Shown here: piece by piece, positions 23,230-36,010 of the stretch
How the letters are laid out: each line of letters starts with the position of its first letter
Position numbering within the stretch: the stretch's first letter is position 1
DNA from: Siphonodentalium dalli
Taxonomy: Eukaryota > Mollusca > Scaphopoda > Gadilida > Siphonodentaliidae
DNA length: 64,000 nucleotides
Direction of reading: 5' to 3'
Assembly (NCBI GenBank): GCA_032622095.1
Contig: CP136067.1
Span: 130,113,030 to 130,177,029 of the forward strand
The notes under the pieces: generated by a model
What the model saw: the letters and a program-made list of their open reading frames with translations, nothing else
The model's database searches: none
Told to the model about the DNA's origin: nothing
Translations under genes and position numbers: made by a program

Positions 23230-23615
23230 ATGATATCATATATAAGAGAATGCATTGGCCTAACAATTTTTTATCATTTTTTTAAATAAATGTTTCTTAC
23301 AATTTTTAGGACATAAAATAAAAAAACATCCATTACCCTGCAGGGAGCCCCACACATATATAGAAGCATATATAAGAGTGTCGTCTGCTCATGTTTGTCT
23401 GGGGCTCTGTATGGGTGAAATTATAAAATTGTTAAAGAATACAAGAATGTTTTTTTTAAATTGTACAAAATTGTTAGGCCAATGCATTCTCTTATATATG
23501 CGAGGCGACCTATGGTCGACTCGCATATATAAGAGAATGCATTGGCACAGGGTAAAAAAATCCCCACTTACGACTGGATTTGATATGGCGGGTCACATAT
23601 TTAGATTCGGTCGCA
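23230..23615. mobile_element. Double-hairpin element, left end missing
   Basis: It begins inside the left hairpin (ATATAAGAGAATGCATTGGC) and ends GGCGGGTCACATA. The middle CCTGCAGGGAGCCCCACACA block and the right hairpin are intact. Confidence 0.75.
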
Positions 23616-23714
23616 TATTTATCTGGCTATTGAAGACTTTGTATCGAAAATGTTAATTAATGTTTATTGTGTTATTGTGTTGGTCGTATACCAGTATTCT
23701 GTAATAAATCATTA

Positions 23715-23933
23715 TGTTGTGGGGCTCCCTGCAGGGTAATGGATGATTTTTATTTTATGTCCTAAAAATTGTAAGAAATATTTATTTAACAAAAATGATA
23801 AAAAATTGTAAGGCCAATGCATTCTCTTATATATGCGAGGCGACCTATGGTCGACTCGCATATATAAGAGAATGCATTGGCACAGGGTAAAAAAATCCCG
23901 ACTTACGACTGGATTTGATATGGCGGGTCACAT
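23715..23933. mobile_element. Partial double-hairpin element
   Basis: Starts at GGGGCTCCCTGCAGGGTAAT and carries one hairpin and the terminal GGCGGGTCACAT. It is a rearranged half copy next to the preceding one. Confidence 0.7.
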
Positions 23934-24076
23934 TTAAGCAAACACGTTTAAATATCGGCCCAATCGCGTTTAAATATAAACCCAAATGTTGTTTAAATGC
24001 AAACAAACTTTGCAGCCGTTAAAAAAAAAGAGCATATAACTGGCGAAACACACCTGCCTCCGATACAATACCTCAC

Positions 24077-24225
24077 GGATAGGTAAGAACATCTGGATGG
24101 ACCCCCAGTAACCCCCGATGAATGTCTCTTGACAATAAAGTACTGGGGGTATGTTTCCACATTGAGTGACAGGCAACGCAATATATGGCTCCGATAAGTG
24201 CACATGTTACCAATCCACGCTCCAT
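24077..24225 (-). CDS. Candidate signal-peptide exon (weak)
   Basis: An ATG at 24225 in good context (AAAATGG) opens MERGLVTCALIGAIYCVACH, which reads like a signal peptide (short charged start, hydrophobic core, small residues near the end). About 29 more residues follow up to a possible donor CC|GTGAGG at 24077; a stop follows in frame if it is not spliced. Bases 24187-24302 are repeated at 35012-35115, where the Met codon is ACG. No partner exon was found, and a repeat-derived frame is equally possible. Confidence 0.22.
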
Positions 24226-24299
24226 TTTAGTTATGGCGATCAGCATTATAGGTGAAGAGCATTGATTTTACAGCAACAGGTCGTGCTATGTATACTCCC

Positions 24300-25190
24300 A
24301 CCAAGTGAGACGTGATCGATATGGTACAGGATAAAGGGTCCGGATATGGTACAGGATAAATGTATAATTGCGTAGTATTGATAATACCGTCAATATGCAT
24401 CAGGTGAATGGAGATATAAGTACGCGATGGATAAGGAACAGTACAGAAGTACATGTCCTGTATAGTGACGATATATAACGCTGTTGGCACGAACCACAGA
24501 GTGAATGAGACGGGTGTATGAACATTGATGAATGAATGTCTTATAAACTGTAAACTTTTACTTAACTTACTATTGTGTATGTTAATGTTAACATTTATGA
24601 CTGTATGTATAAATTATATAAGCGCTCTTCATGATTGGAGGAAATAAAGGCATATATATATATAGGGATGCGGTGGAATATGAGCAGTACATATGTACAT
24701 GTATTGTATGGTAACGACAACGCTGTCAACTTGCATCATTGAATGGAAATATTAATACATACTCATATTCATAGGGATGATGTGAAATATGAGCAGTACA
24801 CATGTACATGTATTGTACAGTGGTGATAACGCTGTAAATTTGCATCATCTGAATGGAAATATAAGTTTGTACACATATTGCTAGCGGCGCGGTGGATTGG
24901 AAACAGTGTGTGCCTGTGTTCTATAGTATACTAATTACAGCGCTGTCAAGATGCATCAGCTGAATGGAAATATAAGTAGTATATATTCATATTGATATAG
25001 GGAGACGGTGGATTGGGACAGTACATATCTACATGTATTGTATAGTAACGATAACTTTGTCAACGTGCATCATCTGAATGGGAATATATAAGTAGTATGT
25101 ACTCTTATGGATAGGGACGCGGTGGATTGGAAAAAAGTACAAAGATACATGAATTGTGTAGTATTATAACTCTGTCAAGATGGCTGGAAT
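24300..25190. repeat. Tandem repeat array, about 118-bp period
   Basis: Diverged units share TACATGTATTGTATAGTAACG, then GCTGTCAA..TGCATCA, then CTGAATGGAAATATAAGTA, then GGGACGCGGTGGATTGG. The array is interrupted by unrelated sequence at about 24500-24660. Confidence 0.75.
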
Positions 25191-25420
25191 ATGGAATAAT
25201 ATCCCCAGAAATGACCGTATTTGCTCATTATGCCAAAATGACACTATTGCTAATGAACTCCACTATTTGATAGATTGCCCATATTTTAAATCAGAACGAG
25301 ATAACTTATTCCCTATTTACAGTAGAATCGATTACAGCCTCATAAATTGAAATTACTATTGAGCACATCCCGACCCTCTACTATGAGGAAAACCTGTAAG
25401 TTTATCAAAATTATATCGTC
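25187..25420 (+). mobile_element. LINE 3' coding remnant
   Basis: The plus-strand frame reads NNIPRNDRICSLCQND, then ANELHYLIDCPYFKSERDN. It has the C..C, H, C knuckle typical of the end of non-LTR retrotransposon ORFs. It ends in stops within about 60 residues. Confidence 0.65.
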
Positions 25421-26500
25421 AACCGTCTGTTCTCCAGGGCAGAAAACGAAGATACACATTTAGAGTTGTGTATTTTCATCGTTTACGCCCAATAAATCAT
25501 TTCTTATTGATACTAAGTATATTATTTATGTTTTCAACACCCACCATACTTGTGTTTTAAAAACATATTTGTCAAACTATATACCGTGTGCCGATGCTGT
25601 TAAGTTAAGGTAGCTATATAAAGAATAAGTTGCATTGATAAAACATGAATACTGAGTTGCTTAACAGCCTCCGCTCACGGTATAATGGTTGGAGTTTGTT
25701 TTATGTATATTCATTACGCTTCCTCTTTGTACAACCTGGTGTGGTGGCTGAAAGAATTAATAAACTATTTGGCAAGGGAAATAGATAAATTTCTGTAGTT
25801 TATCATAAATGCATGTACTATTTTTGCTATATTTGTAACTGTTAGCATTTGTGATTGCCTTCAGGAAAAAGCTGCCCCCTCTTCCCTCGGAGTCGGGCGT
25901 GTTATTCGATCCTGATGTCGAGCATAATCATGATGTTTAGGAATCGGGGAGCTAAATGTAAATGTGTTCCAGAGTCGGTGTAAACCGTGGAATGCTATAG
26001 CTAGGTGAAGCTGTTGTTCTGGGGTTTTCCAGGTAAAATTATGCTGCATGCGGGATAGCCCTGTCGTACATTTGGGGATTTATTTTTAAAAGTAAACACA
26101 TGACCTATATATATGGTTTTTCTTGCATTTTTATTATCTCCTGGTGTCAATCTAGCTGGGTAAACATCACTGGAGTGGCCCACAATTCAGTGAATTTGGC
26201 TGAAACGTTAACACTGTCGTCTAAGGGAAACCATTCAGTTCAGTGATTCCTATAATGTCAGGCGTGCTGTTTACGGTTACACTTACCGTTTGATTGCGTC
26301 ATATCCGCTGCTGTAAGCAAGTTTTGCTCTTCTTTACCAGAGATTGGTTGTTATGATGGTACTAGCAGAAACGACTTGCATGAACGTTGTGGGGACTTGT
26401 TTTTCTATACAGCTTCGCTGATATTCCTTGTAGTTGCTTGCATCCTCTGATAATTACGCAGAATACCTGCATGGAGATAAAAAAGCACAATTCATGTTAA
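25421..26500. other. Unassigned DNA
   Basis: Minus-strand frames at 25861-26183 are open for about 60 residues each but show no domain, splice structure or composition that I recognise. Confidence 0.4.
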
Positions 26501-26504
26501 GTTA

Positions 26505-26709
26505 CAGTAATGCCCAAAGTAATTGACCACTTAACCACAGCAGAATTATGGGTAATTTTTCAGGATTTAGTCGGAAATATGGCTTGTTGGCATTCATCGG
26601 AAAGCTCTCGTCGAGAGCTTTCCGATGAATGGCAACAAGCCATATTTCCGAATAAATCCTGAAAAATTACCCATAATTCTGCTGTGGTCAATTTCTTTGG
26701 GCATTACTG
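26505..26709. mobile_element. Tc1/mariner-like palindromic element (MITE)
   Basis: Nearly perfect inverted repeat of about 98-base arms, starting CAGTAATGCCCAAAG and ending with the inverse, flanked by TA on both sides (26503-26504 and 26710-26711). TA target sites and a CAGT end are typical of Tc1/mariner derivatives. A half copy is at 28839-28947 and a diverged half at 39415-39507. Confidence 0.8.
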
Positions 26710-26739
26710 TATCATGGCTCTTTTGAAGTCAGGCCTAAG

Positions 26740-27135
26740 AATATGGTGCCGGACAGGCTAGCATCACTAAATTCACCGTCTGGGAACCTCATTCTGATAA
26801 GGCCTCATCTTCTCTGGAAATTTTCTTTATTATCAAATTAACATGTTTTTTTTTAGTTTCTTACGACACTTCTTTAGAAAGATTATTTTCTTTTTTTTAG
26901 GTTAGTTTCCATATATATCGCCAAATTGGCAGACGACATATTGCATAATCGAGGTGCCTAATGGGTGCACATCATAATATTCACCATCTGGGACCTTGAA
27001 TTGAGTCTAGGTCTCCCATAGCAGACAAGGTCACACACAGTGATGTCCACAGAGTGTGGCTTTTGGTGACGCTAGCCCGCTTTGGGGGTATCATCACTCA
27101 CTAAATTCACCCTATGGGGACCTCATTCTGCAAAA
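26740..27135. mobile_element. Long variant of the CAGAATGAGG foldback element
   Basis: Hairpin arms based on CTAAATTCACCCTCTGGG and CCTCATTCTG stand at both ends around a 250-base AT-rich middle that is also shared with 7371-7745 and 35620-36010. Confidence 0.65.
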
Positions 27136-27299
27136 TTCCCGCACCATATTCCCAGGCTAATTTGAAGTCATCGCCATTTTCTGGCGGTTTCCAAATGTCC
27201 ACACGTAACTGAGATAAACGCTCTCTATATGTTTTACCATACCAAACACTGGAGAAAAATCGGCAACAGACGTTTCTAGATTCTATGACTTGAGTGTGC

Positions 27300-27540
27300 C
27301 TTCCTTGTGGGGGGGGGGGGGGTGTCCACCTAGACATTTCTAACTACACCCCCTTGAATCAGAACAACTCCCCAGGTTCGCATAATTTCATTTGCACCAC
27401 CCCCCGCTAGGGTTGGAACTTTCCAACTGTTGCCTCAAGCTTTCAAACTGTTGGGAGTTTCCACCCTGACACCCTTCCACCCTGACACCCCCTCAAGGTT
27501 GGAACATATTCAGTTACATACCAAAACTAGAACTAGAAAT
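27300..27540. repeat. Poly-G / GGAACTTTCCAA repeat element
   Basis: A G14 tract is followed by GGTTGGAACTTTCCAACTGT and related motifs. Same family as 16225-16460. Confidence 0.5.
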
Positions 27541-28530
27541 AGGAATTGCCCTGTTTCGGGTGAGTGCTTCTGAATGTGTTATTGTTATCACGGATGATAA
27601 ATAATCCACAACATTTTTTTTTATTATGAACACCCGTAGCCGTGTGTGTTTGTTTACTTACTTTTTGACGGACGTATACATGTAACCAGTTAACAGCCAT
27701 TGTGATTGACCTCCTCCAGAGTGGCTGACTAACACTTGACTAACATATATATATGAAGAAAATAACCTTTTGCATAAAACCCTGCTCCAACATTAGTTAA
27801 AACGAACAAAAATCACACAAATCCCACCAAATGTTATAGCTATCAAATCATCCATAACCCATATATAGCAATATGCTCTGGAAGGCACTACACCAATCAC
27901 CATAAAATAACAAAATCATGCATGTAAATATGTTCAGCTGTCATCTTGTAAACATTTTGTATCTAAATCGACTGTATTGAGAGAGGGGCTTCATAAGTTG
28001 AAAAAACTTGTGCCTCAATCCCTTTTGTATTATTTGCAAATAAAATACGTTTCAAGTCAAGTCAGGCATGACATTTTCAACTGTTGAACATTTTGATCAA
28101 ATTTGGGGAGGGGTAGACACCCTATCCCTGTCGCTACGTACGTCCCTGCATTATACACTCGCAGTCACATGCATGTCGGCTTTTGCAAACAAAATAGCAT
28201 TGTATTGTTTGCGTTGTGTGTTGTTTTATCACATTGTGGTGCAAATTATAATTTAGCTTAACACGTATAGATTCAAATTACTGATTGACAGGGAGCTAAT
28301 TTGTATCATGTTTGGACCGATAACATGAAGCGATGGGATTAATTAACAATATGCATGAGTGGTAATTGCCGAAAGTCTGTCAATTAAGGTGAACACAATA
28401 CAAACCAGGACACCTGTAGCGCCCGAGGGTGCACGGACTTGTGTGCATGCCGCGTCGTACGGGAATGAAAGTTAAAGGGAAATATAAGCTTCATGTCTGA
28501 AATTGAACCCAATTAAGCATTTTGTCTGAC
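27541..28530. other. Unassigned DNA
   Basis: Only a short piece (28070-28135) resembles the TTGGAAATTTCC family. Nothing else is recognised. Confidence 0.4.
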
Positions 28531-28838
28531 ATTTTCAGAATGAGGTTCTCAGAGGGTGAATTTAGTGACTCTTGTATCTTTATAACTATCTTCTCTTTCT
28601 CTCTTTCTCAATACACTCCCTCTCTCTGCACTCAGTGTCACTCCAGCACTATCCATCTCTCTCTACATTCTGTCTTCGCAATGTATATATCCTAATTCAT
28701 TGTATATAATGTGTTATCGGATCTAGATACTTATGAATACTGTGTAACACTATGTATGCTCTTCAGTAATGGAGGTAATAAACACATATATATATACTCA
28801 TGGTTGTAACACATTTTTTGTGTAGAATACACATTGTA

Positions 28839-28947
28839 CAGTAATGCCCAAAGTAATTGACCACTTAACCACAGCAGAATTATGGGTAATTTTTCAGGAT
28901 TTAGTCGGAAATATGGCTTGTTGCCATTCATCGGAAAGCTCTCGCAT
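28839..28947. mobile_element. Half copy of the Tc1/mariner-like palindrome
   Basis: Matches the left arm of 26505-26709 and stops at the centre of the palindrome (GGAAAGCTCTCG). It is preceded by TA. Confidence 0.75.
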
Positions 28948-28949
28948 TT

Positions 28950-31120
28950 GCCCGAATGTGACCGAAAATATCTTCAGTTTGCCAGAAAATTGCCCGAACT
29001 TTGAGCTTTCAAAGAAAGCTTTTGGAGAAATATTATATTTATCGGATGGATACATGTGTGTATTGTACACTACCAGTTTTTAAAATAGCTTTGTCGCGTC
29101 ATTCTCAAAATTAAATTAAAATAATTTATTCTCTGTACGTCAATGTTGTTGTTGTTTTTTCTGTAATCACTCTAACGTTGATTTAAAGTCAATATTTCGT
29201 GTATTTGTCAGCCTATATCGTATTCCTCCTTCCAAATTACAAAGACAAAATTTGGAAGCTCGAATAAGCCATGTCGGTTCAATTTCATGAAAAATATTGT
29301 GTCCTCTATGATTTATATAATTAGTTAATTTAAAATCTTAATTCTATCCGTATTTCCGTTGCTAAGGCAGTGATCACCGGGAATACTCACGTTATATCGA
29401 AAGCATGGCACGTCCGTATTCTCACAAAGAAGACTATAAAATCACAGTACAGCAGAAAAATCCAATTCTTCACAATGATTTACATTACCATAATAATGTG
29501 TCACCAACATGCACAGCATCGTATCACGGAACAAAACAGAACGACATGTATTAAAACACCTGACTGATATCAAAGGCACAACCACAGTCTCGCGCGAATA
29601 AGCAGATTATATTACACTCACGTGACTATAGCGACTGAATGAACACGACATAAAATTCTCATAAATTACACTCCAGCGCCGCGCAAACAACCTTACCCCG
29701 TGCAAACAGCCTCCAGTCTCGACCGTAGTAGGCGATATGAGCGCTGCGCTGTGTTGACTGTTTGGTTCATATTAACATATCGGTTGCTCGGCTTAGCACA
29801 ATTAACCACAACCGATCTAGGTACTTATCACCACGTTATTACGCTGGCATTCAGGGACGTAATTAGAGGGTATGGCCCACTGCCCACGCTACCTTGAAGC
29901 GGACCGAATTTTCCAACTTTAAGAAATACCATTTGCGCCCCTTGATTTAGTGTAAACAATATTTATATTTCGAACAGAACATTTAACACATACAAACAAA
30001 TTGACATAATTTACAACACATGTTCAAAAACGGGGATTAGACTACAAGCCTGAAAGGCTTTTATCAAGTATTTTCCTCGGAATAAGAAGTTTACCCTTGG
30101 TAACAGAATAGATACCATATAGGGTAAATTTAGCAGACGGGGATAACATGTTAGATCCGAAAAAATATTGTTCAAGGAGGGGGTAGAGGGATAGATTGCA
30201 GGAAGGAAGAACGTTTGTCAAGTTAATTGGTATTGTATACCATACATCAGCCAAAATGAAAGAGGGGAGTGAAGCGAAGTACCGTATATATTTTTAGTTA
30301 CACAACTTTGATATTTATAACATATACTGTTTACGAACCATGGAAAATTCAAAATCAAATCGAAACGCATCGCGGCCCACATGGAGGAAATGCGAAAAAA
30401 CAGTCAACCTACTTGTAAATTGTTAATTAATATTAAAGTGATTGGTTAGAAGCGTACTTTAGCATTATATAATGAAACAGTGACTCAATCGCACCTTGAT
30501 TTGGATTTTTTCAGCTGGCACCTCAAACTTTCCAACTGTTGGACATTTACAAACTATGGCTGGAAGTTTCAAACTAATTATCATTTCATTAAACCACCCA
30601 CTGCAAACTGAATAAATAATATTTGGAACCAAAAAAGGAAAAACAATTCTCATGCTATAAATAATGTTCTTCTCCTAATAAAACGGTATATTTATGTTTC
30701 AAGATGTAACAAAAATTAACCATCTTTGAGAATATCTGAATGTTTTCTATACGGTAAATAATTTGATCATATATAAACATGAGACAGATAGTAGTAGGTT
30801 TTGATGGTCACACACCGGCTTTCAAACGAACAAGTTCCAACGCGCTTTGAACAATTGTGTCAGGCCAGCAAAAATTCAAATGATCGTCTCCGATAAACAG
30901 TGCCGATAAATTCATCTCACAATAACTGAAACAACAAAGAGCGTTCTCAATTAGTATATGTTATACTCCTTTTCAACGTAAAACTGATGATGCGGCTGAG
31001 TTTTCGAGATGTCTGTGTCGTACGACCACTAGTATTATTTTCAATTTGTCTTTCCCCGCTAAGCTGAAAACTGGCTCATGAAATATTGAATAAACTTGGT
31101 GACAAATCTGACCGTGCATC
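28950..31120. other. Unassigned AT-rich DNA
   Basis: No exon was recognised. Sequence at 30490-30600 carries a few TTGGAAATTT-like motifs. CpG-containing sequence at 29580-29860 shows no core promoter that I can defend. Confidence 0.4.
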
Positions 31121-31126
31121 TTTAAT

Positions 31127-31265
31127 AACCCTTTCAGTGCCAAGTCCGATTTTTGTATCAACCCATATTTCCTTGATCATTTTTCAAATTTATTGATTAT
31201 AATAATGTGATACATTGATGGAAAGAGCTCTTACAAAAAAAATCGGACTTGGCACTGAAAGGGTT
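31127..31265. mobile_element. Short inverted-repeat element
   Basis: The arms AACCCTTTCAGTGCCAAGTC and its inverse (about 26 bases) enclose an 85-base AT-rich middle. Target duplication is ambiguous (TA or TTAA-like). Confidence 0.7.
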
Positions 31266-31414
31266 TTAAAACAATCCAAGGCAACAACTAGATGAACAGT
31301 TTGCTTATTTGGAATGAATCTCCAAAGTGAACGAACATACGAAATCCAAATTTAATAAGGTTTTTGCGTGTAAATAGTTATTGTTAGCAGAAATTTCAGG
31401 GACAGAGGTTAGGG

Positions 31415-31723
31415 AGGGGATGTCTCACCCCAACTTTGGTGAACATTTTCAACTATTGGAACTTTCATGCCTGGTACAACAAGATACATATAGTCGGAAA
31501 CTTTACACAACAGATGTCTTGTAATTGTTCCCATTTCTTGATATTCCAACCAGTATACTTAGTTGGGAATTTCTTGATTATAGACCAACAGTAGCATATT
31601 TTAAATATTTTTGGTGAAAATTTAATCTGAAATGGCCATCAGTTGGAAATGTTCCATGGGGGGGGGGGGGTGGGACATTTCCAACAGTTAGAAAGCTTAT
31701 GGTACCAGTAGGAAAGTTACAAC

Positions 31724-31767
<44 letters not shown>

Positions 31768-31929
31768 CATAGAGACAGAGATCGTGAGACAGAGAGACAG
31801 AGAGATATGCATATAGAGAGGGGGAGACAGAGAGAGAGGGAGAGATACAGAGATAGAGAGAGGGAGAGGGCGACAGACTGATAGAGACGCAGCTAGAGAG
31901 AGAGAGGGAGGGGCAGAGAGAGAGAGAGA

Positions 31930-32027
<98 letters not shown>

Positions 32028-32047
32028 AGATACAGAAATATAGAGAG

Positions 32048-32114
<67 letters not shown>

Positions 32115-32285
32115 TGGTAGACATATATATAGAGAGAGAACAAGAGAGGGAGAAAGATATAGTGAGAGAGCGAGGAGACAGAGAGGGTACAAACTGATTG
32201 GTCTGACTCAAGGCGAGGGTGTATGCAGTAACTGTTGGAAACCACAAAGTATACACCCCAACGGAGACCCTCTAGCTACGTCAAT
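31415..32285. repeat. Poly-G / GGAAATTTCC element split by a (GA)n tract
   Basis: The GGAAATTTCC family resumes on both sides of 31722-32190. The right end CAACGGAGACCCTCTAGCTA matches the end seen at 14135-14170. The GA tract (31722-32190) is near-pure with GAC/GATA interruptions. Long Ser-Leu or Arg-Glu frames read from it are artefacts of the repeat. Confidence 0.7.
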
Positions 32286-33060
32286 GAGCAGAACCATCGA
32301 CTTCCTCTACAAACAAACCATATCGAGTGAATGAAGTTCGTATAATATGATTTATTGTTCGTTGAAGACATGTCATCCAGTCTGCAAATAATATACACAA
32401 TAGCATAATGATAGGAGGAAGGACAGCGGCATCTGAGTGCGCTCTATGCACGAGAAACACACACACACATATATGCCCATGTACATGTACCGTATTTGAA
32501 GACATAGTATCGTCATCAGTGACGGTGTAGGCCAGTAAGAGTGGTGTCCCACCCACATTGGGAGGTATGCACGTCCGAAAGTTACTGTTGGGACAAGTTC
32601 AGATGGTCTTCGTTGGTGGGGGGGGGGGGGGGGGGGGGGTTGTCAATTGGAACCCCCCTTTGAAAAACTGCCGAAATGTCTAGTCTGGGAAGTTTCATTT
32701 ACACCCACCTCGGTTGATGGAACTTTCTATCTGGTATACTCCAGACCGACCAACTGTCGGAAAAAGTTCACCCTATATATAACAGTAGAATATCGAATAA
32801 AGAGTTATTATAGATATTGTTAATGATTCCGCGCCTGGTGACCCCTCCATCCTCAAAGCTAGCATGGGAGTAAGTTTTGGCTGGGTATTTTTGGGATATT
32901 CAACTGTATTTGATTTTGTTTACATAGAAGGTCGCAGACAATTTAATTAATATATATAGCTTATATGTTATATATAACTAAAATCTGTGAATGATATGGC
33001 TTGAATCTGCCAGTTATTTCTATATACTTTTGACTTTTGCAAATATCACGATGAGCAACA
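32286..33060. other. Unassigned DNA with a poly-G family fragment
   Basis: A G19 tract and the adjoining TTGTCAATTGGAAC segment at 32615-32790 belong to the GGAAATTTCC family. The rest is unassigned. Confidence 0.4.
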
Positions 33061-33063
33061 TGT

Positions 33064-33543
33064 TAAAGGTACTCAATCCTATCATAAGGCCCCATATCAT
33101 CAAGCTACAAAATTTCTTCAAGATGCGCTTTAGTTATCAGAATCGATTAATTGCAACAAAATAATGCTAACCACTGTCAACTATGGTATCAAATTTCCCA
33201 AAAGGTGTTATTTATCAACATTTTGTTCAACGAAATATGGCCGTATTATCACTTGAGTATCACGAAATTTGGCCGTATTACCACTTGATTTTAGTGTTAT
33301 CCATCTTCATCCGCAATCTTGTCCGAGACCGTTGGTTTGACGACTGTTTTCGGGGCCACAACTAATTTCACATCTCGAGAAATAACAAACTTCAAAAATC
33401 TATATCTGATCACTCTGAGTTTCGATGGGAGGGTACCTCGACTCGAATACAATATTTGTTACCCCCCGAAGCTAACGAGATAGCAGATTGGGAGCGTTAA
33501 TTCGGATTATGCATTTTTAACGCACATATAATACGTTTTGGGA
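33064..33543. mobile_element. TTAA-type inverted-repeat element, long variant
   Basis: Begins TTAAAGGTACTCAATCC. It carries the family segments ATGCTAACCACTGTCAACTA, CGAAATATGGCCGTATTA and CTCGACTCGAA, and ends TCGGATTATGCATTTTTAA. Other copies are at 37150-37548, 40880-41225, 43063-43519, 57095-57340 and 57975-58422. Confidence 0.7.
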
Positions 33544-34140
33544 AATTTTATACCATAGAGTTGACAGTGGTTATGATTATATTTTGGTAATTAGTCGATT
33601 CTGATAACTAAAGCGTCTTTTGAAGAAATATTGTTGGTGTTGTTGTTGGAATCTGATGACACTGGGACCATCGAATCGGATTATGTACATTTAAATTAAA
33701 GTAAGATTGTCAGACATTGAATTTCCACCATTTATGAAACAACACCCACACTGTCGTCACGTCCCTGGACCAGGTAGTTAATAAAACGTACCCTATAACG
33801 AATATTAAAGTCGTTGTTTAATGACACGATAACTACGCGAATGAACATGTCTGTAATACGAGCTCTTCTCATGACCAATTTCGATTGTGGCGGTATTTTG
33901 CAGCGTTGGTTCATGCCAGAACAGATAACGTAGTTTATTGCTTAGAAAAATCGATATCAGCGTAATTTAGAAGGCGATCGCGACGGTGTCTGGAATTCCC
34001 AATTCTGACATGCTGGTAACTATGGTTGCAATCGAACCTGATGTAAGAATCGAGGCCGACCAGGCGATGCTCACGTGCTCAAGCACATGCTCAAAGAATG
34101 CAATTAGCAATAGTATTGGTTAGCTTTGATAAAAAAAATT
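33544..34140. other. Unassigned DNA
   Basis: Nothing is recognised beyond a short inverted echo of the preceding element at 33560-33680 (GACAGTGGTTA..GTCGATTCTGATAAC). Confidence 0.4.
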
Positions 34141-34149
34141 AATCATTCA

Positions 34150-34318
34150 ACCACAATTCGGGATTTATAATCCATCGACAATTCGGAATTTATAATCCAT
34201 CGACAATTCGGGATTTATAATCCATCCACAATCGGGATTTATAATCCATCGACAATTCGGGATTTATAATCCATCGACAATTCGGAATTTACAATCCATC
34301 GACAATTCGGAATTTATT
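34150..34318. repeat. Tandem repeat, 24-25-bp period
   Basis: Seven units of CGACAATTCGGGATTTATAA followed by TCCAT, with a few substitutions. Confidence 0.9.
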
Positions 34319-34319
34319 G

Positions 34320-34980
34320 CCTAAGTTGCGGAACTACATTAGTTCAATAATTCGTTCGACCACAGCTGCTGTGTGTTTACGAAATATATTTATGTACATC
34401 AAATGGTGAACATAATATGTATGTCTGTCTACTATAGTTAATCCAATAATACTAAATATTTCCACATATAGGCGACAATGCTAACATGTATGTATACTGT
34501 TTAACATATTAGTTTGCGCCTTAGATTTAAAAAACAAATCAATTTTAAAGTTTTTCTGTAATGTATGTATTAATGCGATAAAAATAATAATAAATTGAAC
34601 TGTTGAAACAATAAACTTGTTTATACATGCATATCAACTTACCAGCTTGCTTATAAATTTCCAAAATAATGCAGCAGATGGAGGAAATAATGTTCACAGC
34701 CTCGCGACCGAGGACAATTTGGGGAAATAACGGAATAATTAATGAGATATGGACCATATGGCTCCTGATAATGATGCCCTTAACGTAAAATAAGCACACA
34801 CATGTCAGCCGAACCTAATCGATCGAAAAGCGTAGCGTTTAATAAATCATCTATCATTCACAGCGCTCTAACAGGCTGGCTTTCTGTGCCAATTGTCTCT
34901 TTGTGCAAACAGACGGAACCGGTCCACGATGACGAGGCCGATTTCCATAACCACAGCATAGCTTAACAAAGACGACAGAC
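34320..34980. other. Unassigned AT-rich DNA
   Basis: I see no gene or repeat here. Confidence 0.4.
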
Positions 34981-35150
34981 TGTGACCAGATTTCATGGTA
35001 TACGGACCAAATATATGGCTCCGATAAGTGCACATGTTACCAATCCACGCTCCGTTTTAGTTATATCAGCATTAATTGATTTTACAGCAACAGGTTGTGC
35101 TGTGTATGCCCCCACTGTGATCAGATTTAATGATTTACAGACCAAATATA
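34981..35150. repeat. Cassette shared with 24187-24302, flanked by direct repeats
   Basis: Bases 35012-35115 match the candidate signal-peptide segment at 24 kb. They lie between two imperfect 35-base direct repeats (34981-35015 and 35117-35150; both contain CAGATTT.ATG and GACCAAATATA). Confidence 0.6.
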
Positions 35151-35617
35151 ATACAGACTTTATTCCAGGTATTTCATGTCCATAGTGGAAAAAGTTCAAT
35201 CTGGTATCATTTTAAAGCATCGAATCGAGGCGTATTCCATCTAAAATACAATCGCCTTTGTTACAGTCGGAAATATATCCACATATATTAAATTCTACGG
35301 AATTTTTATATGTAATATAGCGGACGTATTCAAGTCCACCCATGATTTAGTCAAGAGCTTTGTCTCACTTCTCTGCAAAAACAATAAAAAAAAGCAGCTG
35401 AAAAATGTCTACGAGTTGTCAAGTTTACCAGAATAGATACAGTCTGTAGATTGATATTTTGTGTTGTTATCGACGTATCTGATCTTTTCGTCCAAAATGA
35501 TGTAGCCATAATTTGGAGATGTCCGTTTAAAACTACTTGGACGATTTGCGCTACAAATAATAATATTCGCTTTAGATCTGTTTTTCGACATCGAAATTGG
35601 TTGATAAATACTATCAT

Positions 35618-36010
35618 TTGCAGAATGAGGTCCCCAGAGGGTGAATTTAGTGATGCTATCCCACACAACGGGCTAGCATCACCAAATTCACCCTCTGTAG
35701 ACCTCATTCTGCTTAGGCCTCATTTTCTGGGAAGTATCTATAGTATCAAATTAACATTGTTTTTAGTTACATTTCCCTTCTAGGAAGTTTCTATATCCCC
35801 TAATTTGCAGAAGATAAAATTCATAATTGAGGTGCCCAATGGGTGAACATCACCAACTTCAACTGGGGAACTTCAATCTTCTGACCCAATGCCCTCAATA
35901 GCAGTTGAGGGCCTTAGCAGAATGAGGTCCCCAGAGGGTGAATTTAGTGATGCTAGCCCGCTGTGCGGGATAGGGTCACTAAATTCACCCTGGGGACCTC
36001 ATTCTGCAAA
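35618..36010. mobile_element. Long CAGAATGAGG foldback element
   Basis: Complete hairpins at 35622-35712 and 35911-36008 (GCAGAATGAGGTCCCCAGAG and its inverse, loop around CCCGC.GTGCGGG) bracket a 200-base middle. Same family as 106-359 but with extra internal sequence. Confidence 0.75.

Noticed and set aside
31697-32245. Long Ser-Leu and Arg-Glu open frames in the GA tract
   Set aside because: They arise from a near-pure dinucleotide repeat, are open in several frames and lack any domain or splice context.
34150-34318. CRISPR-like 24-bp repeats
   Set aside because: The repeats are directly contiguous with no spacers; this is a simple minisatellite.
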